DNA of 63,759 bases, from NCBI GenBank assembly GCA_031412355.1, contig JANOCR010000063.1:1-63759 (forward strand), given 5' to 3'. The DNA comes from JAENVT01 sp031412355 (GTDB lineage: Bacteria > Actinomycetota > Acidimicrobiia > Acidimicrobiales > Ilumatobacteraceae). Below the pieces are notes generated by a model. It did not search any database and was not told the DNA's origin. It saw only the letters and a list, made by a program, of their open reading frames with translations. Shown piece by piece: positions 1 to 8,568 of this stretch; the stretch's first letter is position 1, and the number at the start of each line of letters is the position of its first letter. The position numbers were made by a program, and so were the translations under genes.

Positions 1-1
1 T

Positions 2-208
2 GAACTCGCCGCCGACGGGGACACCAGGGGGGTGCTGGTAAGCGCTGTCGGGTTCGTCGCCGATCATCTCGAAGTGCTGTACGACCTCGACATCGAGGCG
101 TGTCAACGCGCCGGCACACACGACCTGGCGTTTGCGCGCACACGGTGTGTCAACGACGATGTCTCGGTGATGACGGCGCTCGCCCATCGCGTCATCGGCG
201 CGACGTGA
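2..208 (+). CDS. hemH: Ferrochelatase, C-terminal fragment (5' end outside window)
   Basis: Only the last 68 codons are present. The reading frame is open from base 2 and ends with TGA at 206-208. It contains GFVADHLEVLYDLDIEA, the typical C-terminal motif of ferrochelatase with the HLE(V/T) segment. The enzyme inserts Fe2+ into the porphyrin ring. In actinobacteria this is normally coproporphyrin III (CpfC) rather than protoporphyrin IX, which is family knowledge and not visible here. The next gene, an oxidase of the same pathway, starts inside the stop codon (GTGA overlap), so the two are translationally coupled. Confidence 0.85.
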   Translation, partial: ELAADGDTRGVLVSAVGFVADHLEVLYDLDIEACQRAGTHDLAFARTRCVNDDVSVMTALAHRVIGAT

Positions 209-1542
209 CGGGTGCGCGGCACATCGCCGTGATCGGCGGCGGCATCACCGGTCTGGCCGCTGCCCACGCGGCGATCGAAGCGGGTGCGCGCGTCACGGTT
301 TTCGAGGCGTGTGCTCGCTTGGGGGGAGTCGTACTGACCACCCCCTTCGCCGGACATCCGGCGATCGACGAAGGCGCCGATGCGTTCCTGGCCCGTGTTC
401 CATGGGCGTCCGAACTGGCCCGCAAGGTGTCGCTCGGCGACTCGCTGACGTCGCCGGCGGTGGGGAAGGCGGCGGTGTGGTGGAACGGCCTGCACGACAT
501 CCCGGAAGGCTTGCTGTTGGGCGTGCCGACAGAGTTCGCCGGCATGGCGCGATGTCGGCTCCTGACGCGGCGCGGCAAGTTGCGCGCCGCCACCGAAGTC
601 GCCCGCCGGCGAACGGATCTGACGCCTGACTCGATCGGCAGGTACGTGCGTGCCAGGTTCGGTGACGAAGTGCATGAACGTCTGGTCGATCCACTGGTGG
701 GCAGCATCTACGCCGCCGACACGGATGACTTCAGCCTGGTCGCGGTGCCACAGCTCGCCGAGATGGCGGTGCGTTCGCGCAGCGTGCTGCTGGCCAGAAG
801 GCCACGCGTGCCGGCGTCGGGACCGGTGTTCTACACACCGACGGCAGGGGTCGGTGCGCTGGTCGACGCTGTCGGTGCCGCCGTGGCGATTCGTGGTGGC
901 GAACTGCGATGCAACTCGGCCGTCAGCGAACTGGCCATCGATGCCCAGCGTTGGCGGGTCAACGACGAGGAGTTCGATGGCGTCGTCCTCGCCTGCCCGG
1001 CGCGCGATGCCGCGACGCTGCTGCAGGCTCATGCCTCGTCGGTCGCTTCGACCTTGGCCGAAATCCCGACAGCCGATGTGGCCCTGCTGACGTTGGCAGT
1101 CGCTGCGGACGGATGGCCCGATCGGTTGCGCGGCCTGTCGGGCTACCTCGTGCCGAAACCGCAGCAGCGGCTGGTGACCGCGGTGTCATTCGGATCGCAG
1201 AAGTGGGCACACTGGAGCATCGCCGGCCAGGTGGTGCTGCGGGTCTCGATGGGTCGCGACGGCCTGTCGGCATTGCATCTGACCGACGAAATACTGGTGG
1301 CCGATGCGCTGGCCGAGCTGCAGGTTCACATCGGGATCGACGTGCAACCCACCGCCGTGCGGGTCAGTCGCTGGCCGAAGGCCTTCCCGCAGTATCGCCC
1401 GCATCACGGGGCTTTGCTGGCCGGCGCCGAGCAATCCCTCCCCCGTGGCATTGCTCTGGCAGGGGCCAGCTACCACGGGATCGGCATTCCGGCCTGTGTG
1501 CGCTCCGGCCAACTAGCGGTCGGGGTGCTGTTGCAGCGCTGA
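205..1542 (+). CDS. hemG: Protoporphyrinogen/coproporphyrinogen III oxidase (FAD)
   Basis: 445 residues from the GTG at 205. This start is chosen over an upstream ATG at 100 because it places the dinucleotide-binding motif IAVIGGGITGLAAAHAA at the N-terminus and gives a 4-base overlap with the ferrochelatase gene. The family is the FAD-dependent HemY/CgoX oxidase that converts the porphyrinogen to porphyrin. The C-terminal FAD-contact segment (GIALAGASYHGIGIPACVRSG) is typical of the family, as is the length. In actinobacteria the usual substrate is coproporphyrinogen III. It forms an operon with hemH, consistent with the terminal haem pathway. Confidence 0.88.
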   Translation: MTGARHIAVIGGGITGLAAAHAAIEAGARVTVFEACARLGGVVLTTPFAGHPAIDEGADAFLARVPWASELARKVSLGDSLTSPAVGKAAVWWNGLHDIPEGLLLGVPTEFAGMARCRLLTRRGKLRAATEVARRRTDLTPDSIGRYVRARFGDEVHERLVDPLVGSIYAADTDDFSLVAVPQLAEMAVRSRSVLLARRPRVPASGPVFYTPTAGVGALVDAVGAAVAIRGGELRCNSAVSELAIDAQRWRVNDEEFDGVVLACPARDAATLLQAHASSVASTLAEIPTADVALLTLAVAADGWPDRLRGLSGYLVPKPQQRLVTAVSFGSQKWAHWSIAGQVVLRVSMGRDGLSALHLTDEILVADALAELQVHIGIDVQPTAVRVSRWPKAFPQYRPHHGALLAGAEQSLPRGIALAGASYHGIGIPACVRSGQLAVGVLLQR

Positions 1543-1563
1543 TTCTCGATGGCAGACTGTGTC

Positions 1564-2241
1564 ATGCGGCGAGAATCGATTGCGGTGGCGTGCGCGGCAT
1601 TGTTAGTGCTGGCAGCGTGCGGAGACGACAGTTCCAATGCGAATGCAGTAGCGGCCGCGCCCGTCACGACCACCAGGCCGGCGACGACCACCTCGACGAC
1701 ACCCCCGACCACATCGACCACATCGACCACGTCGACAACCACCAGTACGTCGTCGACCAGCACGACAACGTCGTCAACGTCCACAGTGCCGGCCACACTG
1801 CCGAACCCGGAGACCCCGCCGGCCGATCCGCGGGCGCCCGAAGCAGTCGTCGAGCTGGGCACCATCGAGATTCCCAAGATCGGTGTGACCAAGTCGATAT
1901 TCGAAGGCATCACACTGACCACGCTTGATCGCGGGCCCGGCCATTGGCCGGGTACGGCAATGCCCGGCCAACTGGGCAACGTCGTGATCGCCGGTCACCG
2001 TGTCAGTCACGACAAGCCGTTCCGCAATCTCGACAAGCTCGAGGCCGGCGACGATGTCATCCTGACGACCGGTGACGGCCGATTCGTCTACAAGGTCACC
2101 GGCATCGACATCGTGTTCCCCGACGCGCTGTGGATCGTCGACCAGACACCCGAGTACACAGCCACACTGTTCGCGTGCCACCCGGCCGGTTCGACCAGGC
2201 AACGGATCGTCGTGCACCTCGCCTACGCCCCCAACGAGTAA
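1564..2241 (+). CDS. Class E-like sortase lipoprotein
   Basis: 225 residues from ATG 1564. An ATG at 1549 is in frame but would precede the signal peptide. The N-terminus is a lipoprotein signal peptide with lipobox LAAC (Cys19). A Thr/Ser-rich low-complexity linker follows (about residues 34-80), then a sortase domain (about 95-225). The catalytic triad is visible: His145 in IAGHR, Cys205 in LFACHP and Arg214 in TRQR. Sortases of this class anchor secreted proteins to the cell wall or process them. An N-terminal lipid anchor instead of a transmembrane helix is somewhat unusual. No LPxTG-type substrate was noticed nearby. The next gene is an apolipoprotein N-acyltransferase homologue. Confidence 0.82.
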   Translation: MRRESIAVACAALLVLAACGDDSSNANAVAAAPVTTTRPATTTSTTPPTTSTTSTTSTTTSTSSTSTTTSSTSTVPATLPNPETPPADPRAPEAVVELGTIEIPKIGVTKSIFEGITLTTLDRGPGHWPGTAMPGQLGNVVIAGHRVSHDKPFRNLDKLEAGDDVILTTGDGRFVYKVTGIDIVFPDALWIVDQTPEYTATLFACHPAGSTRQRIVVHLAYAPNE

Positions 2242-2280
2242 CCAGGTTCGGCGCACCGCTGGGACTATGGTCGCTCGCTG

Positions 2281-3831
2281 ATGTCGATTCGTCTCCCGCG
2301 TTTGTCGACCTCGGCCGCGATGGCCATCGGCGCAGGACTCAGTGTCGCCCTGTCGTTGCCGCCGTGGGGCATCTGGCCGCTCGCGTTCGTAGGCGTCGTG
2401 ATGTTCGAGATCTCGTTGGGGGAGACGGCGTCGAACGGGGCGCGTGCCGCCAGGGGCTGGCTGTTCGCTGCAGCGTGGCTGCTGCCAGGCATGGCCTGGA
2501 TGTGGGCGCTGACTATCCCCGGCTATCTCGCCGCCGCAGCCATATTCGCGGGTTTCCACGCGCTGGCCGCCACCGTGTCACCGCGGGGACCATGGCGAGT
2601 GATCGGGCGGCCTGCCGCGCACACTCTGGCCGAGGCGTTGCGCCTTTCGTTTCCCTTCGGTGGTGTCCCGCTGGCCACGCTGCCCATCGGCCAGGCCGCC
2701 GGCCCGCTCGCCGGTGTGGTGCGCGTCGGCGGCGTGATCCTGCTGACCTGGGTCGTGTTCCAGATCGGATTCGCATTCGCCGGACCGTCTCCGGTCGTTC
2801 CACAGCTGGCTCGAACCCGCGGGCGACACGGTCGCGGGGAATGGCACGGTGTGATGGGCCTCGCTGCGGCGGTCGTCTGCATCGTGATCGCGGCCACGAT
2901 CGCCCCGACGGGCACACGCACGGCTACTCCACCGACGCTTCGTGTTGCGATCGTGCAGGGGGGCGGACCACAGGGCACGCGCGCAATTGACTCCAGCGCC
3001 CGCGAGGTGGTCGAGCGACATCTCCAAGCAACTCGAACCATCCAACCCGGCGCGGCCGACGTCGTGGTGTGGCCCGAGAACGTCGTCGATGTCGGCACCT
3101 TCGCGAGCAGTCAGGAGATCGTCGAGGTGACGGCCCAGGCAGCCCGGCTCAACGTTCCATTCGTCATCGGAGTCACCGAAGATGCGCCCGACGATCACTT
3201 CATCAACGCCCAGGTCGTCGTCACACCCGATGGTCAGATCGTGTCGCGATACGAGAAGGTTCGGCGCGTCCCCTTCGGCGAGTACATGCCCATCCGGGGC
3301 CTGCTCGACGCCGTGGGAGCACCAACAGACCTCGTGCCGCGCGACGCCGTCGCCGGTTCCGGGCCGGCATACCTCGACATCCCCATCGGCGATGTGCGGG
3401 TCCGCGCCGCAACGGTCATCTCATGGGAGGTCTTCTTCGGGGACCGCGCCGCCGATGGCGTCGACCACGCTGGAACATTCATCCTCAATCCGACCAACGG
3501 TTCGAGCTACAGCGGCACGATCCTGCAGTCGCAGCAGGTCGCCTCGTCGCGCCTCAGGGCCATCGAGAACGGACGCTGGGTTGTGCAAGTCTCCCCCACT
3601 GGTTTCAGCGCGTTCGTGTCGCCCGAAGGCGATGTCTTCGACCGAACGTCTGTCAGCGAGCAGCGCGTGCTCACTCGAACGATCACGCTGAAATCCGGGC
3701 GCACGTGGTACTCCAACATCGGCGACACACCGTTCTTCGTGCTGATCATGCTGGTGCTCCTCGGCTCGTGGATCGTCCCCGGCAAGGCTTGGCTCGAACA
3801 ACGACGAGTCACACCTCCAGTAGAACGGTGA
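2281..3831 (+). CDS. lnt: Apolipoprotein N-acyltransferase homologue with Cys-to-Ser at the nucleophile
   Basis: 516 residues: an N-terminal multi-span membrane region (about 1-205) and a nitrilase-fold domain (about 218-480), then a final membrane helix. Lnt transfers a third acyl chain to the N-terminal cysteine of lipoproteins. Family catalytic residues align as Glu266 (WPENV) and Lys326 (YEKVRRVPFGEY), but the nucleophilic cysteine of the usual VICYE motif is Ser381 in VISWE. The codon is TCA, so this is not a reading ambiguity by eye. Either the protein works differently, as some nitrilase-fold proteins do, or it lacks N-acyltransferase activity. It overlaps the convergent dtd gene by 23 bases at the 3' end. 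Confidence 0.8.
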   Translation: MSIRLPRLSTSAAMAIGAGLSVALSLPPWGIWPLAFVGVVMFEISLGETASNGARAARGWLFAAAWLLPGMAWMWALTIPGYLAAAAIFAGFHALAATVSPRGPWRVIGRPAAHTLAEALRLSFPFGGVPLATLPIGQAAGPLAGVVRVGGVILLTWVVFQIGFAFAGPSPVVPQLARTRGRHGRGEWHGVMGLAAAVVCIVIAATIAPTGTRTATPPTLRVAIVQGGGPQGTRAIDSSAREVVERHLQATRTIQPGAADVVVWPENVVDVGTFASSQEIVEVTAQAARLNVPFVIGVTEDAPDDHFINAQVVVTPDGQIVSRYEKVRRVPFGEYMPIRGLLDAVGAPTDLVPRDAVAGSGPAYLDIPIGDVRVRAATVISWEVFFGDRAADGVDHAGTFILNPTNGSSYSGTILQSQQVASSRLRAIENGRWVVQVSPTGFSAFVSPEGDVFDRTSVSEQRVLTRTITLKSGRTWYSNIGDTPFFVLIMLVLLGSWIVPGKAWLEQRRVTPPVER

Positions 3832-4246
3832 CCGGTCCGTCGTTCACCAGCGCGACCTGCATCTCGGTGCGAAACCGTCCGGTTGCAACCGTGGCGCCAG
3901 CGGCGCGCAACTGATCGATCACGATCTGCACGAGCGGCTCGGCGTGTTCGGGCCGGGCCGCGTTGATCCAACTCGGCCGACGGCCGCCACCGGTGTCGCC
4001 GTACAGCGTGAACTGACTGACGATCAACACCTCACGACTGGTGTCGGCGACGGAGCGGTTCATCACTCCGTTGTCATCGTCGATCACGCGCAGGCCCCAG
4101 ATCTTGTCGGCCAACTTGCGCGCCTTTGCCTCAGTGTCCTCGTGGGTCACTCCCACCAGCACACACAGACCCGCACCGATTTCGCCTACGACGTCGCCGG
4201 CTACCGACACCGACGCTTGCGACACCCTCTGGACCAAGCCACGCAT
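3809..4246 (-). CDS. dtd: D-aminoacyl-tRNA deacylase
   Basis: 145 residues from the ATG at 4246; a longer frame upstream adds 19 residues without family character. DTD hydrolyses D-amino acids mischarged on tRNA. The signature SQFTLYGDTGGGRRPSW and the C-terminal NDGPVTV (the NxGPxT motif) are both present, and the length is exactly that of the family. The gene is divergent from the mutarotase gene, with only 29 bases between the chosen starts, and convergent with lnt, which it overlaps by 23 bases. Confidence 0.93.
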   Translation of the reverse strand: MRGLVQRVSQASVSVAGDVVGEIGAGLCVLVGVTHEDTEAKARKLADKIWGLRVIDDDNGVMNRSVADTSREVLIVSQFTLYGDTGGGRRPSWINAARPEHAEPLVQIVIDQLRAAGATVATGRFRTEMQVALVNDGPVTVLLEV

Positions 4247-4275
4247 CACGCGAGTCTGCCGTACAGAATGGGTCG

Positions 4276-5052
4276 GTGATCGAACTCCGGGACGGATCAG
4301 CATGTTGCACCGTCAGCGCAGCCGATGGGGGCAGGGTCGCCTCGCTGAGCGTCGGCGCGGTCGACCTCATCGTCCGAGCCGATCCCTCCTTGCCCGCATC
4401 CGGTTGGGGAAGCTTTCCGATGGTGCCGTGGGCCGGGCGCATCCGACGCGGCCGCTTCACGTTCGACGGTGTCGACCATCAACTGCCGATCAACTTCGAG
4501 GCACACGCCATCCATGGAACGGGGTTCGAGCAACCGTGGGAAATCGTCGAGCGCGATGCGCGGAGCGTCGCCCTGCGCTGCAACCTCCATTGGGTGCTCG
4601 GTGGGGAAGCCGAGCAGTTGATCGAATTGCGCGACGACGCACTGACGTGCACGCTGGCCGTTCGCGCGGGCGATCGGGCGATGCCGGCATCGATTGGATG
4701 GCACCCCTGGTTCGTGAAGCCCGACATGGTCGATCTGCGATTCGATCGGATGTTCGTGCGCGACGACGACTACATCACCGATGGGCGCGTCGTCGAGCCT
4801 CCCCCGCCACCCTGGGACGACTGCTTCGCCGGTCCACTTGCCACCCCCCGCCTGTGGATCGCCGGTGTCGAGGTGGGGCTCCACAGCGACTGCGACTACT
4901 GGGTCGTCTACGACATGCCTGCTCACGCCACCTGCGTGGAACCGCAGACGGCCACACCGGACGCGTTCAACCTGGGTGGTGCAGCGCGACTCGAACCGGG
5001 CGAGGAATTGCGCCGCACTATGACGATTACATGGACTGGCCCATTGCGATGA
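4276..5052 (+). CDS. Aldose 1-epimerase family protein
   Basis: 258 residues from the GTG at 4276, chosen because upstream sequence belongs to the divergent dtd gene. The fold is that of galactose mutarotase: HGTGF (first conserved His region), GWHPWF (second His) and EPQTATPDAFN, whose Glu is the expected catalytic base. The family interconverts anomers of aldoses. The sugar specificity cannot be read. It is shorter than classical GalM (about 340), which fits the compact aldose-epimerase subfamily. No sugar transport gene is next to it. Confidence 0.8.
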   Translation: MIELRDGSACCTVSAADGGRVASLSVGAVDLIVRADPSLPASGWGSFPMVPWAGRIRRGRFTFDGVDHQLPINFEAHAIHGTGFEQPWEIVERDARSVALRCNLHWVLGGEAEQLIELRDDALTCTLAVRAGDRAMPASIGWHPWFVKPDMVDLRFDRMFVRDDDYITDGRVVEPPPPPWDDCFAGPLATPRLWIAGVEVGLHSDCDYWVVYDMPAHATCVEPQTATPDAFNLGGAARLEPGEELRRTMTITWTGPLR

Positions 5053-5130
5053 CGTGACTGGCGGCACCCCACGTTGCAACCCTGTGACGCTTACCAGTCG
5101 GTAACAACGCGCCGATAGCCTTACGGACCT

Positions 5131-6444
5131 ATGTCTGCCGTCACCTCGGCCGGCGCTTCGGCCATGTCGCCAGACGCCCCTCTCTCGATTGCCTATCTCA
5201 CCTACCGCGGCAAGCCGCACGTCGGTGGGCAAGGCGTCTATACCCGTCATCTCACCAAGGCGCTCGTCGATCTCGGGCACCACGTGGAGGTATTCGGCGG
5301 CCAGCCATACCCCATTCTCGACGAGCGCATCCCACTGCATCAGCTTCCGAGCCTCGACCTGTGGAACGACCACTTCCCAGGCCGATTTCCGGGTTACTGG
5401 GAGTTGAAGACCAAGGCCGATTGGGCCGAGGCCTTCAGCCACCTGCGCGGCACGTTCGGGGAACCGCTGTCTTTCAGCATGCGTGCCCTGAAGGCGTTGA
5501 AGACGCGCCAGCGCGACTTCGATCTCGTTCACGACAACCAATGCCTCGGCTACAGCATCTTGGGCATCGAGAAGCTGATCCCGACAATCGTCACGCTGCA
5601 CCATCCCATCACCCGCGACCGGGCCCTCGAGATGGCGCACACCAGCACATGGCGTCGTCGCTACTCGATCGGGCGTTGGTACAACTTCGTGAAGATGCAG
5701 GGCCGCGTTGCCAGTCGCATGCCGCGCATCGTGGTTGTCAGCGAGAACTCCATCAAGGACATCAACGCCGACATGGGTGTCAGCCTCGACCGCATGCGCC
5801 TGGTGCCGGTCGGGGTAGACCCCGAGTTGTTCACCCCTCTTCCCGGGGTCACGCGAACGTCTGGCAGGCTCATCACGACCGCATCGGCCGACGTTGCCCT
5901 GAAGGGCCTCGCGTATCTCCTCGAAGCGATGGCCAAGCTGCGCACCGAGCGCGATGTCACTCTGACCATCATCGGCAAGCCGCGCGACGGGGCCAGCAAC
6001 AATCTGATCGATCAACTCGGGCTGCGCCCGCACATCGAGTTCGTCAGCGATGTGTCGGACGAACGCATCGTCGAGCTGTACGCAGAGGCGGAGATGGCCG
6101 TCGTGCCGAGCTTGTACGAGGGATTCAGCCTGCCGGCCATCGAAGCCATGGCGACCGGCATCTGCCTCGTGGCAACCGATGGCGGCGCACTGCCGGAGGT
6201 CACCGGCCGTGATGGCGACACGGTGCTGCAGTGCAAGGCCGGCGACGTCGACGAACTGGCCGCAGTCATCCGACGTGGCCTCGACGACGCCGAGTTGCGC
6301 GCCCGCGTGGGCGAGGCCGGGCGTCGCAGGGTCGTCGAGCGATGGAGCTGGAAGCACTGCGCCCAACTGACCGTCGACCAGTACCGAGAGGTGCTGGCTA
6401 TGCCGCACAACATCGACAAGCTGCGTCGGAACGGACGGCTGTAG
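5131..6444 (+). CDS. GT4-family glycosyltransferase
   Basis: 437 residues with the GT-B fold of retaining family 4 enzymes. The N-terminal glycine motif is GGQGVYTRHLTKAL, and the nucleotide-sugar site has the EX7E pattern EGFSLPAIEAM near residue 330. No signal peptide or membrane span is seen, so it should act at the cytoplasmic face. The start at 5131 is uncertain; ATG 5164 is an alternative just before SIAYLTYRGKPHVGG. It is the first gene of a tight three-gene set with a methyltransferase and an alpha/alpha-toroid protein, suggesting a shared glycolipid or polysaccharide product. Acceptor and donor are unknown. Confidence 0.85.
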   Translation: MSAVTSAGASAMSPDAPLSIAYLTYRGKPHVGGQGVYTRHLTKALVDLGHHVEVFGGQPYPILDERIPLHQLPSLDLWNDHFPGRFPGYWELKTKADWAEAFSHLRGTFGEPLSFSMRALKALKTRQRDFDLVHDNQCLGYSILGIEKLIPTIVTLHHPITRDRALEMAHTSTWRRRYSIGRWYNFVKMQGRVASRMPRIVVVSENSIKDINADMGVSLDRMRLVPVGVDPELFTPLPGVTRTSGRLITTASADVALKGLAYLLEAMAKLRTERDVTLTIIGKPRDGASNNLIDQLGLRPHIEFVSDVSDERIVELYAEAEMAVVPSLYEGFSLPAIEAMATGICLVATDGGALPEVTGRDGDTVLQCKAGDVDELAAVIRRGLDDAELRARVGEAGRRRVVERWSWKHCAQLTVDQYREVLAMPHNIDKLRRNGRL

Positions 6445-7182
6445 TTGTTGACGATTCGTTTCGAACAACTCGGTGTGCTGCCCGGTGATCTCGTACTCGA
6501 CGCAGGCGCCGGCTTCGGCCGCCACGCCTTCGCGCTTGCCCGACAGGGCGCCAACGTCGTGGCCCTCGACTACGCCAACGGCGAGGTCGAAGGTACACGC
6601 GCCACGTTCGCGGCGATGGCCGAAGCGGGAGAAATCGCCGAAACGCGATTCGTCGGCGGCCTGCGGGGCGACGCCACCCGATTGCCGTTTGCGGACAACA
6701 GCTTCGACCGGGTGATCACCAGCGAGGTGCTCGAGCACATCGAAGCCGATACGGCGGCTATCACCGAATTGGCGCGAGTGCTGAAGCCGGGTGGCACATT
6801 TGCCGCCACAGTTCCGACGTGGCTGCCGGAGAAGATCAACTGGATGCTCAGCGACGAGTACCACGCCCCGAAGAGCGTCGGCGGTCACGTGCGCATCTAC
6901 ACGGCCACCGAACTGAAGGCCAAGCTGCGTAGCGCGGGCCTGGCCATCACCGACAGCCATCATGCTCACGCGCTGCATTCACCGTACTGGTGGTTGAAGT
7001 GTGCCGTCGGCGTGCGCCGCGACGATCACCGTCTGGTGAAGGCTTATCGGCGCCTGCTCGAGTGGGAGATTGTCAAGCAACCACGCGGCTTGCGACTGAT
7101 CGAACGGGCGGCGTCGCCCGTGCTGGGCAAGAGCTACATCGTCTACGCCAAGAAGTCGGAGCACCATGCCGCGGCTGCCTGA
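6445..7182 (+). CDS. Class I SAM-dependent methyltransferase
   Basis: 245 residues beginning at the TTG immediately after the glycosyltransferase stop codon; a second TTG follows at 6448. Motif I is VLDAGAGFGRHAFAL, and the post-II segment is FDRVITSEVLEHIEADTAAI, as in Methyltransf_11-type enzymes. The absence of any spacer from the upstream gene and the 17-base overlap with the downstream one argue for co-translation. The substrate is probably the glycan or lipid handled by the neighbours. The non-ATG start is the best available in this context. Confidence 0.83.
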   Translation: MLTIRFEQLGVLPGDLVLDAGAGFGRHAFALARQGANVVALDYANGEVEGTRATFAAMAEAGEIAETRFVGGLRGDATRLPFADNSFDRVITSEVLEHIEADTAAITELARVLKPGGTFAATVPTWLPEKINWMLSDEYHAPKSVGGHVRIYTATELKAKLRSAGLAITDSHHAHALHSPYWWLKCAVGVRRDDHRLVKAYRRLLEWEIVKQPRGLRLIERAASPVLGKSYIVYAKKSEHHAAAA

Positions 7183-8191
7183 CATCGAAGGTGTGATCTC
7201 CGCCGAAGAGATCGTCGAGACTGCCAAGTGGATCACCTCGCTGCAGCTCGACACGGGGATGATCCCATGGTTCCCCGGTGGTCATTGCGACCCGTGGAAC
7301 CACGTCGAAACCACCATGGCGCTCGACGTTGCCGGGTGCCACGCGGCTGCCGAGCGCGGCTACGAATGGCTCGTCGACATGCAGCGCGACGATGGCAGTT
7401 GGTGGAACTACTACCTGCCGGACGGCAGCGTAGAAGAAGCCAAGCTCGACACCAACGTGTGCGCCTACATCGCCACAGGCGTCTGGCACCACTGGTTGTG
7501 CACCTGGGATCGAGCGTTCGTCGACCACCTGTGGCCGACCGTGCAGCGAGCCCTCGACTGGGTGCTGTCGATGCGCCGCGAGGACGGAACCGTGCTGTGG
7601 GCGTGCACCGCCGACAGTCGACCGTGGAACTATTCGCTCCTCACCGGTTCGTCGTCGATTGCCCACGCGTTGCGCTGTGGCGCCAACCTTGCTGCGCTGA
7701 TCAACGAGCCACGACCCGACTGGACCGTCGCCGCCGACCGGTTGTGCTTCCTCATCAACGAGCATCCGCGGGTGTTCGAGCCGAAGGATCGTTGGGCGAT
7801 GGACTGGTACTACCCGGTGCTCGCCGGATGCCTCACTGGCGAGCGTGCCAAGGCCCGCCTTGCTGACGGGTGGTCCGAGTTCGCGATGGAAGACCGCGGC
7901 ATTCGCTGCGTCAGCGACGAGCCGTGGATCACCGCGTCCGAGACCGCCGAGTGCGCCATCGCTCATGCCGCGATCGGAGACCTGGCCACGGCAACGGACC
8001 TCATCCGCTGGACACGACGTCACCGTCGCCGCGACGGCGCCTACTACACCGGCCTCGTGTATCCGGGCGAGATCCGATTTCCTGACGAGGAAGTCTCGGC
8101 CTACACCGGCGCAGCGGTCATCCTGGCCGCCGACGCAGTCGACTGCGCATCTCCGGCGTCCTCCGTGTTCGTGCCACGCCACCTCGACTAG
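7166..8191 (+). CDS. Prenyltransferase/terpenoid-cyclase-like alpha/alpha-toroid protein
   Basis: 341 residues, start overlapping the methyltransferase 3' end. The sequence has repeated helical-hairpin motifs with aromatic and Gly-rich turns (LVDMQRDDGSWWNYYLPDG, VLSMRREDGTVLW, WTRRHRRRDGAYYTGL). These resemble the QW-like toroid repeats of terpenoid cyclases and of some glycoside-processing proteins. No DXDD or prenyltransferase zinc-ligand set is evident, so the common annotation 'prenyltransferase' should not be read as an activity. It is probably a soluble enzyme acting on the same glycan or lipid as the two upstream genes. Confidence 0.6.
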   Translation: MPRLPDIEGVISAEEIVETAKWITSLQLDTGMIPWFPGGHCDPWNHVETTMALDVAGCHAAAERGYEWLVDMQRDDGSWWNYYLPDGSVEEAKLDTNVCAYIATGVWHHWLCTWDRAFVDHLWPTVQRALDWVLSMRREDGTVLWACTADSRPWNYSLLTGSSSIAHALRCGANLAALINEPRPDWTVAADRLCFLINEHPRVFEPKDRWAMDWYYPVLAGCLTGERAKARLADGWSEFAMEDRGIRCVSDEPWITASETAECAIAHAAIGDLATATDLIRWTRRHRRRDGAYYTGLVYPGEIRFPDEEVSAYTGAAVILAADAVDCASPASSVFVPRHLD

Positions 8192-8193
8192 TT

Positions 8194-8523
8194 CTAAGGC
8201 TCGCCAACCGTCCAACCACGTCGGCGCAGTTCGTCGGCGAGCACGTCCGCTGGGAAACCGCGGATCAGCAGCGCTTGAGCCGATGTCAGGGTCTCGGGCT
8301 CTTCTACGACCGACACCGTCGGGTTGCCCTCGTCGGCCGACGTCAACCGATCGATCAACGCCGAGGCTTCGGCCTTGGTGAACTTGCCTCGCGCCTGGCG
8401 CTGGGTCAGCCGGTACTCCGTGCGCGCCGAACGGAAATCGTCGTACCCGGCCTTGCGCATCAGTGCCTGGATGTACGCGACCTGTTTGGCCGATGCCGGC
8501 GGACCATCGTTCCCAAAACTCAC
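8194..8523 (-). CDS. Small conserved hypothetical protein
   Basis: 109 residues. The N-terminus SAKQVAYIQALMRKAGY, followed by RLTQRQARGKFTKAEASALI, resembles a small helical module seen in many actinobacterial and phage proteins, often next to KxxASxLI motifs. The C-terminal third looks like a helical tail. No function is known. It sits 45 bases from the divergent aldehyde dehydrogenase gene and ends 3 bases from the stop of the convergent toroid gene. Confidence 0.6.
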   Translation of the reverse strand: MSFGNDGPPASAKQVAYIQALMRKAGYDDFRSARTEYRLTQRQARGKFTKAEASALIDRLTSADEGNPTVSVVEEPETLTSAQALLIRGFPADVLADELRRRGWTVGEP

Positions 8524-8568
8524 CGGGCCACCGTACCCAGTACCGGCTCGCGCTGGGTGCGTGGCAGC

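Noticed and set aside
100..204. N-terminal extension of the porphyrinogen oxidase from ATG 100
   Set aside because: It is out of phase with the ferrochelatase frame that occupies this stretch, and the family N-terminus begins at GTG 205.
4297..6978. A long minus-strand open frame of 893 codons
   Set aside because: It is antisense to three well-supported plus-strand genes and has no recognisable domains; long antisense frames are common at this GC content.
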